DNA from: DASPWV01 sp046727855 | GTDB taxonomy: Bacteria; Acidobacteriota; Vicinamibacteria; Vicinamibacterales; UBA2999 | Direction: 5' to 3' | Assembly (NCBI GenBank): GCA_046727855.1 | Contig: JBKPDL010000026.1 | Location: 1 to 64,000 of the forward strand | DNA length: 64,000 bases | In this document: piece after piece, positions 17,179-25,269 of the stretch | Layout of the letters: the number at the start of each line of letters is the position of its first letter | Position numbering within the stretch: the first letter of the stretch is position 1 | Notes under the pieces: model-generated | Databases searched by the model: none | What the model was told of the DNA's origin: nothing | What the model saw: only the letters and a program-made list of their open reading frames with translations | Translations under genes and position numbers: made by a program

Positions 17179-18750
17179 TTACTGGGCTGCGATCCCCGGT
17201 TTGCCGCCGCGCAGCACGTACTTCCGGATTTTGCCCGTTGCGGTTTTCGGCAGCTCGGCGACGACGGTAAAGCTGTGCGGCACCTTGAAGTGCGCCATGT
17301 GTTCGCGACAGAACGTGCGCAGCTCACCGTCAGCCAGCGTCGCCCCTGACTTGGCGACAATCCAGGCATGCGGCGCCTCGCCCCATTTCGCGTCGGGCAG
17401 GCCAACGACGGCGGCTTCCTGCACCGCTGGATGTCGAAGCAGCATCGCCTCCACTTCGACCGACGAAATGTTTTCGCCGCCGCTGATGATGACGTCTTTC
17501 AAGCGGTCGCGGATCTCAACGTACCCGTCCGGATGCACAACGGCGGCATCGCCGGTATGAAACCAGCCACCGCGAATGACAGCGGCGGTCGCATCGGGGT
17601 CATTGAAGTAGCCTTCCATTACGACGTTGCCGCACACGACGATTTCGCCGAGCGTGGCGCCATCGCGAGGGACCTCGTTGCCGGCTTCGTCGACCACGCG
17701 CAGCTCGCCCGACGTGATCAGCTCGACGCCCTGCCTCGCTTTCACCACGGCTCGCTGCTGCAAGGACAACGCCTCGTGTTCCGGGCGAGGCTCACACACG
17801 GTGATGAACGGCGCGGTTTCGGTCAACCCGTAGACATGCGTCACGTTCCAGCCGAGACCTTCTTCCAAGCGCTGGATCGTGACGGCCGCCGGCGGCGCAC
17901 CGGCAGTGAGCACCCGAACCCCGCGTGGTGCGCCTGCCTTCACCTCGTCGGGTGCGTTTGCCAGCCCAATCAACACGGTGGGCGCGGCACAGAGCATCGT
18001 GATCCGCTCTTCGCGAATCAAACGGAATACCGCGGCGGGTTCGACCTTGCGCAAGCACACATGGGCCGCGCCGGCTGCGGTCACGATCCACGTGAACGTC
18101 CATCCATTGGCATGGAACATCGGCAGCGTCCACAGGTATCGATCGGCTGGGGTCATGGCCACATGCACGAGCGTGCCCACCACGTTCATCCACGCATTGC
18201 GATGCGTGATCATCACACCCTTCGGACGCGACGTCGTGCCGCTGGTGTAATTGATCGTCAGGAGCTCGCCTTCGCCGATGGCCGGCCGAGCGACGTTGCC
18301 GCTTGCGTTGCGGACGAGCTCCTCGTAATCCAGCCACCCGTCCCGCGCGCATGAGAGCGCCACAAAGTGCCGCACCCCGGTCAGATCGCGACGGATCGCG
18401 TCGACCGCATCGAGATGGTCGCGATCCCCGCACACGACGACGGCGCCGCTGTGCTGAATCAGATATTTGAAATCGTCGCCGACGAGACGGAAGTTGATCG
18501 GGACAAGCACCGCGCCGATCTGCGGCACCGCGTAGAACGATTCGAGCTGCGCGTGCGTGTTAGGTGCGATGTAGGCAACGCGGTCGCCCTGATGAACGCC
18601 TAGCGCCTGGAGCGCGGACGACACGCGATCGCAGCGCGCGAAGAACTCCCCGTACATCCAGCGCGCTGCACCATCGATCACGCCCTCGCGATCGCCGTAG
18701 AGCCGCCGCGTTCGGCGCATGAACTCGAGTGGAGTGAGAGGGACGTTCAT
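17179..18750 (-). CDS. Acyl-CoA synthetase (AMP-forming)
   Basis: The 523-residue ANL superfamily enzyme adenylates a carboxylic acid and transfers it to CoA. Visible motifs are the P-loop INYTSGTTSRPKGVMITHRN near residue 170, VYGLTETAPF near 307, GGWFHTGDAAVVHPDGYVEI near 400, RLKDVIISGGENISSVEVE, and the catalytic lysine in PKTATGKIRKYVL near the C-terminus. The tryptophan-rich TLPMFHANGWTF segment is typical of medium/long-chain fatty acid CoA ligases of the AlkK/FadD3-like group. It stands alone, convergent with gatA, so the substrate is not indicated by context. Confidence 0.88.
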   Translation of the reverse strand: MNVPLTPLEFMRRTRRLYGDREGVIDGAARWMYGEFFARCDRVSSALQALGVHQGDRVAYIAPNTHAQLESFYAVPQIGAVLVPINFRLVGDDFKYLIQHSGAVVVCGDRDHLDAVDAIRRDLTGVRHFVALSCARDGWLDYEELVRNASGNVARPAIGEGELLTINYTSGTTSRPKGVMITHRNAWMNVVGTLVHVAMTPADRYLWTLPMFHANGWTFTWIVTAAGAAHVCLRKVEPAAVFRLIREERITMLCAAPTVLIGLANAPDEVKAGAPRGVRVLTAGAPPAAVTIQRLEEGLGWNVTHVYGLTETAPFITVCEPRPEHEALSLQQRAVVKARQGVELITSGELRVVDEAGNEVPRDGATLGEIVVCGNVVMEGYFNDPDATAAVIRGGWFHTGDAAVVHPDGYVEIRDRLKDVIISGGENISSVEVEAMLLRHPAVQEAAVVGLPDAKWGEAPHAWIVAKSGATLADGELRTFCREHMAHFKVPHSFTVVAELPKTATGKIRKYVLRGGKPGIAAQ

Positions 18751-18951
18751 CAGGCTTCAGATTTTAGATCTCAGATTGATCGGCGAAACGCTTCTCGCAA
18801 TTTCGCGGATGCGGCAGCGAATGATCCTTGCGCCTGATTTCGGCCGGCGCGAGGATGAGCAGACCGACTGGACAGAGCGAGTTCATCAGCGGATTGTAGC
18901 GCCGGACATCGGCAAGCTGCCCAACGGGCGGACTTTGCGCGTTCGGGGGAT
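18751..18951. other. Spacer without a supported gene
   Basis: This 201-base stretch between the membrane-protein gene and the acyl-CoA synthetase holds a possible 40-codon frame on the minus strand (about 18883 to 18761) preceded by a TACAAT-like box, but the peptide resembles nothing I know and has no clear ribosome site. Nothing else is supported. Confidence 0.3.
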
Positions 18952-19272
18952 TTACGCCACCGCCGGCGGACGCCGGACGATGGCCCACAGGACCAAGGCG
19001 AACAGGATGAGTGGTGCGAGCGGCAGCACGATCGCAGCGAGGGCCGCAAGGAGACCAACGACCAGGATTACCGGTAAAGCGATGGTGACAAGCGCGAGAC
19101 CTACAGCACCGAACGTGAGCCCAACCGGGATCCACAGGAGCTTGAGGATCAGCCGGATCGGGAAAAACACCGCCCAGAGAACGAGACGCAGCACGAAGAA
19201 CACGAACCCGAGCACAACCGCGATCGAAATGCCCACCACAGCCAGCATCGCCAGCATGAAGAGCGTGATCAC
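18952..19272 (-). CDS. Small hydrophobic membrane protein, function unknown
   Basis: The 106-residue product is almost wholly hydrophobic, with about four helices broken by FFPIRLILKLLW and short Gly/Ala turns, and a basic C-terminal RRPP. No family was recognised. It is on the same strand as, and downstream of, the omega-like gene, separated by about 150 bases of iterated-repeat DNA. The ATG is preceded by GGGAGGG at about seven bases, a good ribosome site. Confidence 0.6.
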   Translation of the reverse strand: MITLFMLAMLAVVGISIAVVLGFVFFVLRLVLWAVFFPIRLILKLLWIPVGLTFGAVGLALVTIALPVILVVGLLAALAAIVLPLAPLILFALVLWAIVRRPPAVA

Positions 19273-19424
19273 AGTAACCCTCCCAAAAAAGAAGATACGG
19301 GGAACGGGAGGGAGGGGTTCACTCTCCGGTTGCCAGTTGCCGGGTCAAAGTTACCGAGTCAGCTAACTCGAAACTGAGAACGCAGCCGTAAGCTGGGAAA
19401 CTGCTAACTGGAAACTATTCAGAT
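19273..19424. repeat. Spacer with GTTGCC / AACTGG iterated repeats
   Basis: From about 19318 to 19425 the spacer iterates GGTTGCCAGTTGCC- and AGTTACCGAGT-like words on its left half, then the complementary ACTCGAAACTGAGAAC and GAAACTGCTAACTGGAAACT on its right half. It is another opposed-halves repeat tract capable of a long imperfect hairpin, with a different unit from those elsewhere in the window. Confidence 0.5.
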
Positions 19425-19709
19425 CTAGCGAGTATCGAAAACCGCCTTGAAATCCGGCAGGTCCCACTCGACCAAGCCATTGCGGACTTCGGCCATGGCG
19501 ATGCGCTCGGCTTTGGTTGGCCGGCCGGCCGTCTCGGCGTCCTGCGCGTCGCCGAGCCGTGGCCTCGCACCTCGGCGCAGCTGCTTGGCGCGGAGCGCCG
19601 ACACGTCCACGTATAAGAAACGGCTTTCAATGGGCGGCGCCGGCTCTCGCGGGATCCGGCTTTCCTCCGCCGCAGGGGCCTCTACCTGCTGGACTTCCTC
19701 ATCAGACAT
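19425..19709 (-). CDS. rpoZ: RNA polymerase omega subunit-like protein
   Basis: The 94-residue product has a core reading SRFLYVDVSALRAKQLRRGA, then KAERIAMAEVRNGLVEWDLP. This follows the omega/Rpb6 pattern in which RA(K/R)QL is followed by a basic stretch and an IA..EV..GLV helix, as in acidobacterial omega proteins. Omega helps assemble the RNA polymerase beta-prime subunit and mediates ppGpp response in some phyla. The acidic N-terminal 25 residues are not conserved. The usual partner gmk is not adjacent, so this could be a second omega-like paralogue. Confidence 0.6.
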   Translation of the reverse strand: MSDEEVQQVEAPAAEESRIPREPAPPIESRFLYVDVSALRAKQLRRGARPRLGDAQDAETAGRPTKAERIAMAEVRNGLVEWDLPDFKAVFDTR

Positions 19710-19739
19710 AGCCTTTCAGTCTATTACAACGATGCAGGG

Positions 19740-20084
19740 CTAGTCACGTTTTACGAAAATCCCTATGAACCAGGAGATGACGCTGGTAGCCAGCGCGCCC
19801 AGGATGGCCGCCGTCGTGGAGGCAATCTGAAAGCCGGGCACGAGCGCGGCGGCCAGGCCGAACGCGAGGCCGTTGACAACCAGATAAAACAGACCGAGCG
19901 TGAGCACCGTGATAGGGAGCGTCAGGATCAGCAGAATGGGCCTGACGATCGCGTTGACGAGCCCGAGAACCACAGCCGCTATGGCGAGCGCGCCCCACGA
20001 CGAGAACGTCACGCCCGGCACAATCATGGCCGTGAGCCACAGCGCGAGAGCGACGACCACGGTGTGTACCAGAAAACCAAGCAT
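19740..20084 (-). CDS. Phage holin family 4 / YvlD-like membrane protein
   Basis: The 114-residue protein has four membrane helices and the family hallmarks: GVTFSSWGALAIAAVVLGLV, then NAIVRPILLILTLPITVLTLGLFYLVVNGL and a C-terminal GALATSVISWF. Despite the family name, chromosomal members are not phage genes; the B. subtilis relative YvlD sits in an envelope-stress operon. The terminator at 20101-20140 separates it from hsp20 upstream, so it is probably transcribed from its own promoter. Confidence 0.85.
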   Translation of the reverse strand: MLGFLVHTVVVALALWLTAMIVPGVTFSSWGALAIAAVVLGLVNAIVRPILLILTLPITVLTLGLFYLVVNGLAFGLAAALVPGFQIASTTAAILGALATSVISWFIGIFVKRD

Positions 20085-20101
20085 CGGTTGATCGTAGCCG
20101 G

Positions 20102-20140
20102 AAAAAGAAAAGGACCAGAGCCCAATTGAGCCCTGGTCCT
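20102..20140 (-). terminator. Intrinsic terminator after hsp20
   Basis: Read on the minus strand, a stem of AGGACCAG-GGCTC pairs across AATT with GGGCTCTGGTCCT (20140-20111) and is followed by TTTTCTTTTT (20110-20101). The stem is nearly perfect over 13 bases and the T-run is strong, making this the clearest Rho-independent terminator in the window. It ends the dnaK-hsp20 transcript. Confidence 0.85.
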
Positions 20141-20225
20141 ATTTGCACGGTCAGCGATTAGCCCTTCAGGCTCTCACCCGCTTCGACCTGACATCTGACA
20201 CCTGATCCTGAGACCTGACACCTGT
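20141..20225. repeat. Direct iterations of CCTGACA-like words
   Basis: The bases between the hsp20 stop and the terminator repeat GACCTGACATCTGACACC, TGATCCTGAGACCTGACACC and TGTTCAG, i.e. near-tandem copies of a 7-8 base CTGACAC unit. It is the same kind of spacer filling seen at other loci but with another unit. Confidence 0.5.
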
Positions 20226-20672
20226 TCAGGCCACTTCGACGTTGATCGTGCGCGGCTTGGCTTCCTCGCGGAACGGCAGCTTCACAGTGAGCACGCCGTT
20301 CTTGTACTCCGCACCGACCTTCGTCGGGTCGACCGTGACGGGCAGCGAGAACGTGCGCACGAAGCTGCCATAGGCACGCTCCACGCGGTGGAAGTTCTCC
20401 TGCTTGATGTCCTCAGAGAGCTTCCGCTCGCCGCGAATCGTCAGCGAGTTGTTCTCGACCGTCAGCTCGATGTCTTCGCGCTTCATGTCGGGGAGCTCCA
20501 CTTTCATCACGAGCTCGCCGTCAGCTTCGTAAATGTCAACGGGTGGAACCCAGGTGCCACGATTCATCAAATGATCTTCCTGTCGGTTGCTCCACGCATC
20601 GTTGAACATCCGGTTCATGCGGTCCTGAAGCACTGCCAGATCACGAAATGGATCGAAACGAACAATCGCCAT
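20226..20672 (-). CDS. Hsp20/alpha-crystallin family small heat shock protein
   Basis: The 148-residue product is a canonical bacterial class A sHSP. The alpha-crystallin domain runs from about residue 42 (WVPPVDIYEADGELVMKVEL) to 140, with LTIRGERKLSED and the terminal strand signature GVLTVKLPFREEAKPRTINV. It prevents aggregation of unfolded proteins without ATP. The gene lies 117 bases downstream of dnaK on the same strand, with a REP-like palindrome between them, so holdase and foldase are likely co-regulated from the palindromic dnaK promoter region. Confidence 0.93.
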   Translation of the reverse strand: MAIVRFDPFRDLAVLQDRMNRMFNDAWSNRQEDHLMNRGTWVPPVDIYEADGELVMKVELPDMKREDIELTVENNSLTIRGERKLSEDIKQENFHRVERAYGSFVRTFSLPVTVDPTKVGAEYKNGVLTVKLPFREEAKPRTINVEVA

Positions 20673-20688
20673 TGCTTGCCTCCCTGAC

Positions 20689-20714
20689 GGCGCGGCTCAA
20701 GCCGCGCCACGACG
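20689..20714. repeat. REP-like palindrome between dnaK and hsp20
   Basis: GGCGCGGC-TCAA-GCCGCGCC is a perfect 8-bp stem followed by ACGACG, the tail of the window's palindrome family. In the dnaK-hsp20 transcript it could stabilise the upstream message or attenuate read-through. Confidence 0.6.
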
Positions 20715-20789
20715 TTTGGTCACCGCTCGCCAGTCAACGGTCGACTGGAAGAGCGCGCTTCCTGTCGACCGGCGACCGGCGACTGTTTG

Positions 20790-22688
20790 TTATCTCGTCC
20801 CCGCGAATTCCTCGTCGACGACTTCGCCTTCCTTGACCGACGATTCGTCGCCGCTCGTTGCAGCACCGGCCGACGGCTGGCTCTGAGTGGCCTTGTAGAG
20901 TGCTTCGGCCATCGCGTGCGACGCCTGTTGCAGCTCTGTGGCCGCCGACCGAATCTTGTCGACGTCTTCGCTCTTCACGGCGTCCTTGGCCGCGGCGAGC
21001 GCCGACTCTACACCGCTCGTCTCGGTTGCGCCGAGCTTTGCCTTGTTCTCGTTGAGCGTCTTCTCGGTCGAATAGATGAGCGCGTCCGCCTGATTGCGCG
21101 CCTCGATCTGCTCGCGCCGCGCCTGGTCTTCGGTGACGTGCGCTTCGGCGTCCTTGACCATGCGCTCGACTTCGTCCTTCGCGAGGCCGCTCGAGCCGCT
21201 GATCGTGATCGCCTGCTCCTTGCCCGTCGCCTTGTCCTTTGCCGCCACGTTCACGATGCCGTTGGCATCGATGTCGAATGAGACTTCGATCTGCGGCAGG
21301 CCGCGCGGCGCCGGTGGCAACCCCACGAGCTGGAACCGTGCGAGTGTGCGGTTATCGCGCGCAAGCGGCCGCTCACCCTGGAGCACGTGCACCTCAACGC
21401 TCGTCTGGTTGTCGGTCGCCGTCGAGAAGATCTCGCTCTTTTTCGTCGGAATCGTGGTGTTGCGCGGGATGAGCGTGGTCATGACGCCGCCGAGCGTCTC
21501 GATCCCGAGCGACAACGGCGTGACGTCCAGGAGCAGAACATCCTTCACTTCACCCGCAAGCACGCCGCCCTGAACCGCAGCGCCGACCGCCACGACTTCG
21601 TCGGGATTGACGCCCTTGTGCGGCTCTTTGCCGAAGTACTTCTTGACGGCCTCCTGCACGCGCGGCATGCGCGTCGAGCCGCCGACCAGCACGACTTCGT
21701 CGATGTCCGCTTCTTTCACGCCCGCATCCGCAAGCGCCTGCATCACAGGACCCATCGTGCGCTGCACGAGGTCCTCGACGAGCGCTTCGAGCCTGGCGCG
21801 CGACAGCTTCATCGCGAGGTGCTTTGGACCTGACGCGTCCGCGGTGACGAACGGAAGATTGATTTCCGTTTCCATCACGGACGACAGCTCGATCTTGGCT
21901 TTCTCTGCCGCTTCGCGCAGCCGCTGCAACGCCATGCGGTCTTTACCGAGATCGATGCCTTCCGCGTTCTTGAACTCCGAGATGAGCCACTCGACCACGC
22001 GCTGGTCGAAATCGTCGCCGCCGAGGTGCGTGTCGCCGTTGGTGGCTTTGACCTCGACAACGCCTTCGCCGACTTCGAGAATGGAAATGTCGAATGTGCC
22101 GCCGCCCAGGTCGTACACGGCGATGGTTTCGTTTTTCTTCTTGTCGAGCCCATAAGCAAGCGCTGCCGCCGTCGGCTCGTTGACAATGCGCAGCACATTC
22201 AGTCCTGCGATCTTGCCGGCGTCCTTGGTGGCCTGCCGCTGTGCGTCGTTGAAGTAGGCAGGCACGGTGATAACCGCGTCGGTCACTTTTTCGCCAAGAT
22301 AGTCGTCGGCGGCCTGCTTCAATTTCTGGAGAATCATCGCGGAGATTTCAGGGGGAGAGAATCTCTTTCCTCGCAGTTCAATCCACGCGTCGCCGTTGGC
22401 CTGCGCGACCACTTTGTACGGCACGCGTGACACTTCGGTGCTGACTTCCGCAAACTTACGGCCCATGAACCGCTTGACCGAGAACACCGTGTTCTCGGGA
22501 TTGGTCACGGCCTGGCGCTTTGCAACCTGGCCCACCAGGCGTTCGGCGTCCTTCGCGAATCCCACCACCGACGGCGTGATGCGCGATCCCTCCTGGTTGA
22601 CAATCACCACGGGCTGCCCGTTTTCCATCACGGCAACGACCGAGTTCGTTGTTCCCAGGTCGATACCGATCACCTTGCTCTTTGCCAT
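20790..22688 (-). CDS. dnaK: Molecular chaperone DnaK (Hsp70)
   Basis: The start at ATG 22688 opens MAKSKVIGIDLGTTNSVVAV; the in-frame ATG 30 bases upstream would add an unconserved stretch. The 632-residue protein has the complete ATPase domain (phosphate motifs GIDLGTTNS, AVYDLGGGTFDISIL, VLVGGSTRMPRV), the linker with DVLLLDVTPLSLGIETLGG, and the substrate-binding domain and helical lid ending in a short acidic tail. It works with DnaJ and GrpE, neither of which is here, and with the neighbouring sHSP. Confidence 0.97.
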   Translation of the reverse strand: MAKSKVIGIDLGTTNSVVAVMENGQPVVIVNQEGSRITPSVVGFAKDAERLVGQVAKRQAVTNPENTVFSVKRFMGRKFAEVSTEVSRVPYKVVAQANGDAWIELRGKRFSPPEISAMILQKLKQAADDYLGEKVTDAVITVPAYFNDAQRQATKDAGKIAGLNVLRIVNEPTAAALAYGLDKKKNETIAVYDLGGGTFDISILEVGEGVVEVKATNGDTHLGGDDFDQRVVEWLISEFKNAEGIDLGKDRMALQRLREAAEKAKIELSSVMETEINLPFVTADASGPKHLAMKLSRARLEALVEDLVQRTMGPVMQALADAGVKEADIDEVVLVGGSTRMPRVQEAVKKYFGKEPHKGVNPDEVVAVGAAVQGGVLAGEVKDVLLLDVTPLSLGIETLGGVMTTLIPRNTTIPTKKSEIFSTATDNQTSVEVHVLQGERPLARDNRTLARFQLVGLPPAPRGLPQIEVSFDIDANGIVNVAAKDKATGKEQAITISGSSGLAKDEVERMVKDAEAHVTEDQARREQIEARNQADALIYSTEKTLNENKAKLGATETSGVESALAAAKDAVKSEDVDKIRSAATELQQASHAMAEALYKATQSQPSAGAATSGDESSVKEGEVVDEEFAGTR

Positions 22689-22717
22689 TTGAAATGAGTG
22701 CCTCCGATACGTTTTCA

Positions 22718-22777
22718 AGTTTACGGTCTATATGAGTGCCTGTCAAGCATAATTTCTTAGTCAATTGCACTCATATA
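22718..22777 (-). promoter_or_regulatory. dnaK promoter with long perfect inverted repeat
   Basis: On the minus strand TTGACA (22746-22741) is followed after 17 bases by TAAACT (22723-22718), about 30 bases before the dnaK ATG. The promoter sits inside an 11-bp perfect inverted repeat: TATATGAGTGC at 22729-22739 and GCACTCATATA at 22767-22777. A third half site, AATGAGTGCC, lies at about 22693-22702 in the leader. The symmetry is opposite to the CIRCE element (GCACTC first, GAGTGC second) and does not match the HspR HAIR consensus, so a different repressor is implied. Confidence 0.55.
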
Positions 22778-22820
22778 ATTCCCACATCTCCCGGCCGAAG
22801 CTTTGTTTGGGCGGCAGAGC

Positions 22821-23723
22821 TTAGAAAAAGTCGGGCGACCCCTCGAACTGATGGGCTTGCACCGCGGCAGCTAGGTCCCGCGGCGACAGTGGCCCGGCGC
22901 TCGTGAGGAATAGGGTGGCCAGATCGGCTGGAATCGACTCGAAATAACGGTTCACCCTCGCGATCTGCGCCGGACCTTCAGGCCACACTTCATCGACGGC
23001 GCCGATCGGCAACGACATGCGTGCAGCCAATGACGCAGGCACGAACTTGTCGCGCGCGGCAACAACGTAGACCGGAGTGCCACTGATGGAGGCGGCGGCG
23101 GCCAGGCCAAAGGTGCCGACCTTGTTGACCCACGCCTCGCCAAAGACCGCGTCGGCTCCGACGACGACGGCAGAGGCTTGGGATAGAAACGACGTGAGTG
23201 CCGCGTCGACGACGAGCGTGACCTGTGCACCGGCGCGATCCATGACATCGGCCAGACGGCGACCTTCGTAGCGTGGCCGTCCCTCCCCGCAGACCACGCG
23301 CAGCCGGCGCTTGGCGGCGATCGCGGCGAGCGCGGAGTACACGCTGCCGCTGTACGAGAGCGTGATCAGCAGCGGATCGGGATCGTCGAGGAGCAAGTCA
23401 CGCAGTGCCGCCGATGCAGCCCGCATGAGCGCGCGCGGCGATCGCTCGAGTTCGGCGCGCACCAGCGCAAAGGTGCCGGGACGATCGTGCTCGGCGACGG
23501 CTGCCGCCGACGCGCGCCAGAGCGGCGCCATGATCGGCTGGCCACCGCACACAATCCGCGCGATCTCGATGGTCGCGCCGCGTCCGGCGGCAATCGCGTC
23601 GGCCAGCAACGGCAATGCACGCGCGAGAAGTTCGGAAGCCCCGCTTTCGGCATCGCTCGCTATCGCACGCGCGACCGGCAAGAGGTTCCTGAGTTCCGGG
23701 GTTCCGGAGTTTCGCAGTTCCAA
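22821..23723 (-). CDS. eIF2B alpha / MtnA family protein
   Basis: The 300-residue product belongs to the IF-2B fold group: PLLITLSYSGSVYSALAAIA near residue 120, VVCGEGRPRYEGRRLADVMD near 145, and the VVGADAVFGEAWVNKVGTFG signature near 190. Relatives include methylthioribose-1-phosphate isomerase and ribose-1,5-bisphosphate isomerase; the acidic/cysteine residues of true MtnA are not obvious here, so the substrate is open. The only ATG in frame lies within the iterated GTTCC repeat tract, so the first dozen residues (ELRNSGTPELRN) are encoded by repeat DNA. Confidence 0.75.
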   Translation of the reverse strand: MELRNSGTPELRNLLPVARAIASDAESGASELLARALPLLADAIAAGRGATIEIARIVCGGQPIMAPLWRASAAAVAEHDRPGTFALVRAELERSPRALMRAASAALRDLLLDDPDPLLITLSYSGSVYSALAAIAAKRRLRVVCGEGRPRYEGRRLADVMDRAGAQVTLVVDAALTSFLSQASAVVVGADAVFGEAWVNKVGTFGLAAAASISGTPVYVVAARDKFVPASLAARMSLPIGAVDEVWPEGPAQIARVNRYFESIPADLATLFLTSAGPLSPRDLAAAVQAHQFEGSPDFF

Positions 23724-23840
23724 AGCTCGCCTCTGCCAGATTCAAGGTACTTCGGAACCTCGAAACGGCGGAACAGCGAACCTCGCCGTCGGATCCCTTG
23801 CAACCTTGGCAACCTCGCAAAAGGACCGCTTTCTCCGTTC
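23685..23840. repeat. GTTCC / GGAAC opposed repeat tract between divergent genes
   Basis: Left part iterates GTTCCTGAGTTCCGGGGTTC and TTTCGCAGTTCC; right part iterates GGAACCTCGAAAC, GGAACAGCGAACCTCG and CAACCTTGGCAACC. The halves are complementary in character and flank a short centre near 23730-23745. The tract spans the 5' end of the eIF2B-like gene and the leader of the divergent M20 gene. Its unit is close to that at 13050-13190 and 46240-46450. Confidence 0.55.
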
Positions 23841-23925
23841 TTCGTTCCTATTTCGTGCCTGCCCGATGCAATCAGCATGCGCAATTCCGTCAGCGCATGT
23901 AACGGTCGGCGCGATAATCGAAATC

Positions 23926-25263
23926 ATGTGGACCCGACGCGCCTTCCTCGCCGCGGCCGCGTCAGCAGTGACGATCGGCCGTGTCGGAATACCAGCGGCG
24001 CAATCGGTCCGCCGCCCGATGATCGACGCGGCGCGATTGCGCGCCCGCCTCGAGCAGCTGAGCACATTCGGCCGTCCCGTTGGCGGCACGTTTGCGTCCG
24101 GCGTCAGCCGCGTCGCCTATTCGGACGCTGACGTCGCAGGCCGCGCTTGGCTGATGTCCGAGATGAAAGCCGCCGGCCTCACACCCCGGATCGATCCTGC
24201 CGGCAACGTGTTCGCCCGATACGGCGGCGCCGACGATCGCCCTGCGATTCTTTTCGGCTCGCACATCGATTCGGTGCCGTCTGGCGGCAATTTCGACGGC
24301 GATCTCGGAACGCTCGCGGCGCTTGAAACGATTCAGGCCTGCCAGGCAGCCGGGGTGACGACGCGATACCCACTCGAGATGGTGTTGTGGGCGCACGAAG
24401 AAAGCACGGCATTCGGCCACGGCACCGCCGCCAGCCGCATCGTCGCCGGCGATCTCAAGGCCGGCACGCTGACGCAGGAGTGGAACGGTCTGACACGTGC
24501 CGACGCGATTCGGCGCATCGGCGGAGATCCGGCGCGCATCGAAGAGGCGGTCCGCAAGCCGCACGCCTGGCATGCCTATGTGGAATTGCACATCGAGCAA
24601 GGTGGAACGCTCGAAAAGGTGTCCACGGCCATCGGCGTGGTCGAAGGCATTGTGGCGATCCACCGCTATGACGTGGTCATCACCGGCTTTGCCAACCACG
24701 CCGGCACGACGCCGATGAACGAGCGGCGCGACGCGCTCGTGGCGGCCGCTGATATCGTGCGGATGGTGCGCGAGGTCGTCACGTCGCGACCTGGCCGGCA
24801 CGTCGGCACAGTGGGCCGGCTGGAGGTCGCGCCAAATTCACCGAACGTGATTCCCGGAAAAGTGACGCTGAGCGTCGAGCTGCGCGATCTTTCGGAGGCC
24901 ACACTCGACGCGCTGGCCGCGGAGATTCGCGCGCGGGCCGATCGAATCGCGCGCGAAACGCAGACGGAAATCGCCATGGCGCTCGCCTCGCGCAACCCAC
25001 CGGCGCTTGCCCATGGCGGCGTGCAGCAGTGCATCGAACGGTCCGCCGAGCGCGGGGCGCTCACCACTCGGCGCTTGCCGAGCGGCGCCGGGCACGATGC
25101 TCAGATGATTGCCGCGCTCTGTCCCATGGGCATGATCTTCGTGCCGAGCATTGGCGGCATCAGCCACTCGCCGCTCGAGCGCACCACGTGGGAAGACTGC
25201 GCAAACGGCGCAGCTGTGCTGCTCGGCACGATCCTCGAACTCGATGCGAGGAGTACAATCTAG
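23926..25263 (+). CDS. Secreted M20 family amidohydrolase (N-carbamoyl-amino acid / allantoate type)
   Basis: ATG 23926 gives a twin-arginine-like signal (MWTRRAFLAAAASAVTIGRV) ending near AAQS, so the enzyme is probably exported folded. The mature 420 residues match the HyuC/AllC branch of M20: zinc ligands in FGSHIDSVPSGGNFDGDLG, WAHEESTAFGHG, HAYVELHIEQGG and SGAGHDAQM. The domain-swapped dimerisation insert contains ITGFANHAGTTPMNERRDAL. Such enzymes cleave N-carbamoyl groups or ureido acids to release ammonia and CO2. Export is less common in this group. The next gene starts six bases after the stop. Confidence 0.85.
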   Translation: MWTRRAFLAAAASAVTIGRVGIPAAQSVRRPMIDAARLRARLEQLSTFGRPVGGTFASGVSRVAYSDADVAGRAWLMSEMKAAGLTPRIDPAGNVFARYGGADDRPAILFGSHIDSVPSGGNFDGDLGTLAALETIQACQAAGVTTRYPLEMVLWAHEESTAFGHGTAASRIVAGDLKAGTLTQEWNGLTRADAIRRIGGDPARIEEAVRKPHAWHAYVELHIEQGGTLEKVSTAIGVVEGIVAIHRYDVVITGFANHAGTTPMNERRDALVAAADIVRMVREVVTSRPGRHVGTVGRLEVAPNSPNVIPGKVTLSVELRDLSEATLDALAAEIRARADRIARETQTEIAMALASRNPPALAHGGVQQCIERSAERGALTTRRLPSGAGHDAQMIAALCPMGMIFVPSIGGISHSPLERTTWEDCANGAAVLLGTILELDARSTI

Positions 25264-25269
25264 CTCGGT

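Noticed and set aside
18761..18883. 40-codon minus-strand frame after a TACAAT box
   Set aside because: No similarity, no good ribosome site and no conservation evidence; too short to support as a gene.
22729..22777. CIRCE element upstream of dnaK
   Set aside because: CIRCE has GCACTC first and GAGTGC second across nine bases; here the order is reversed and the gap is 27 bases.
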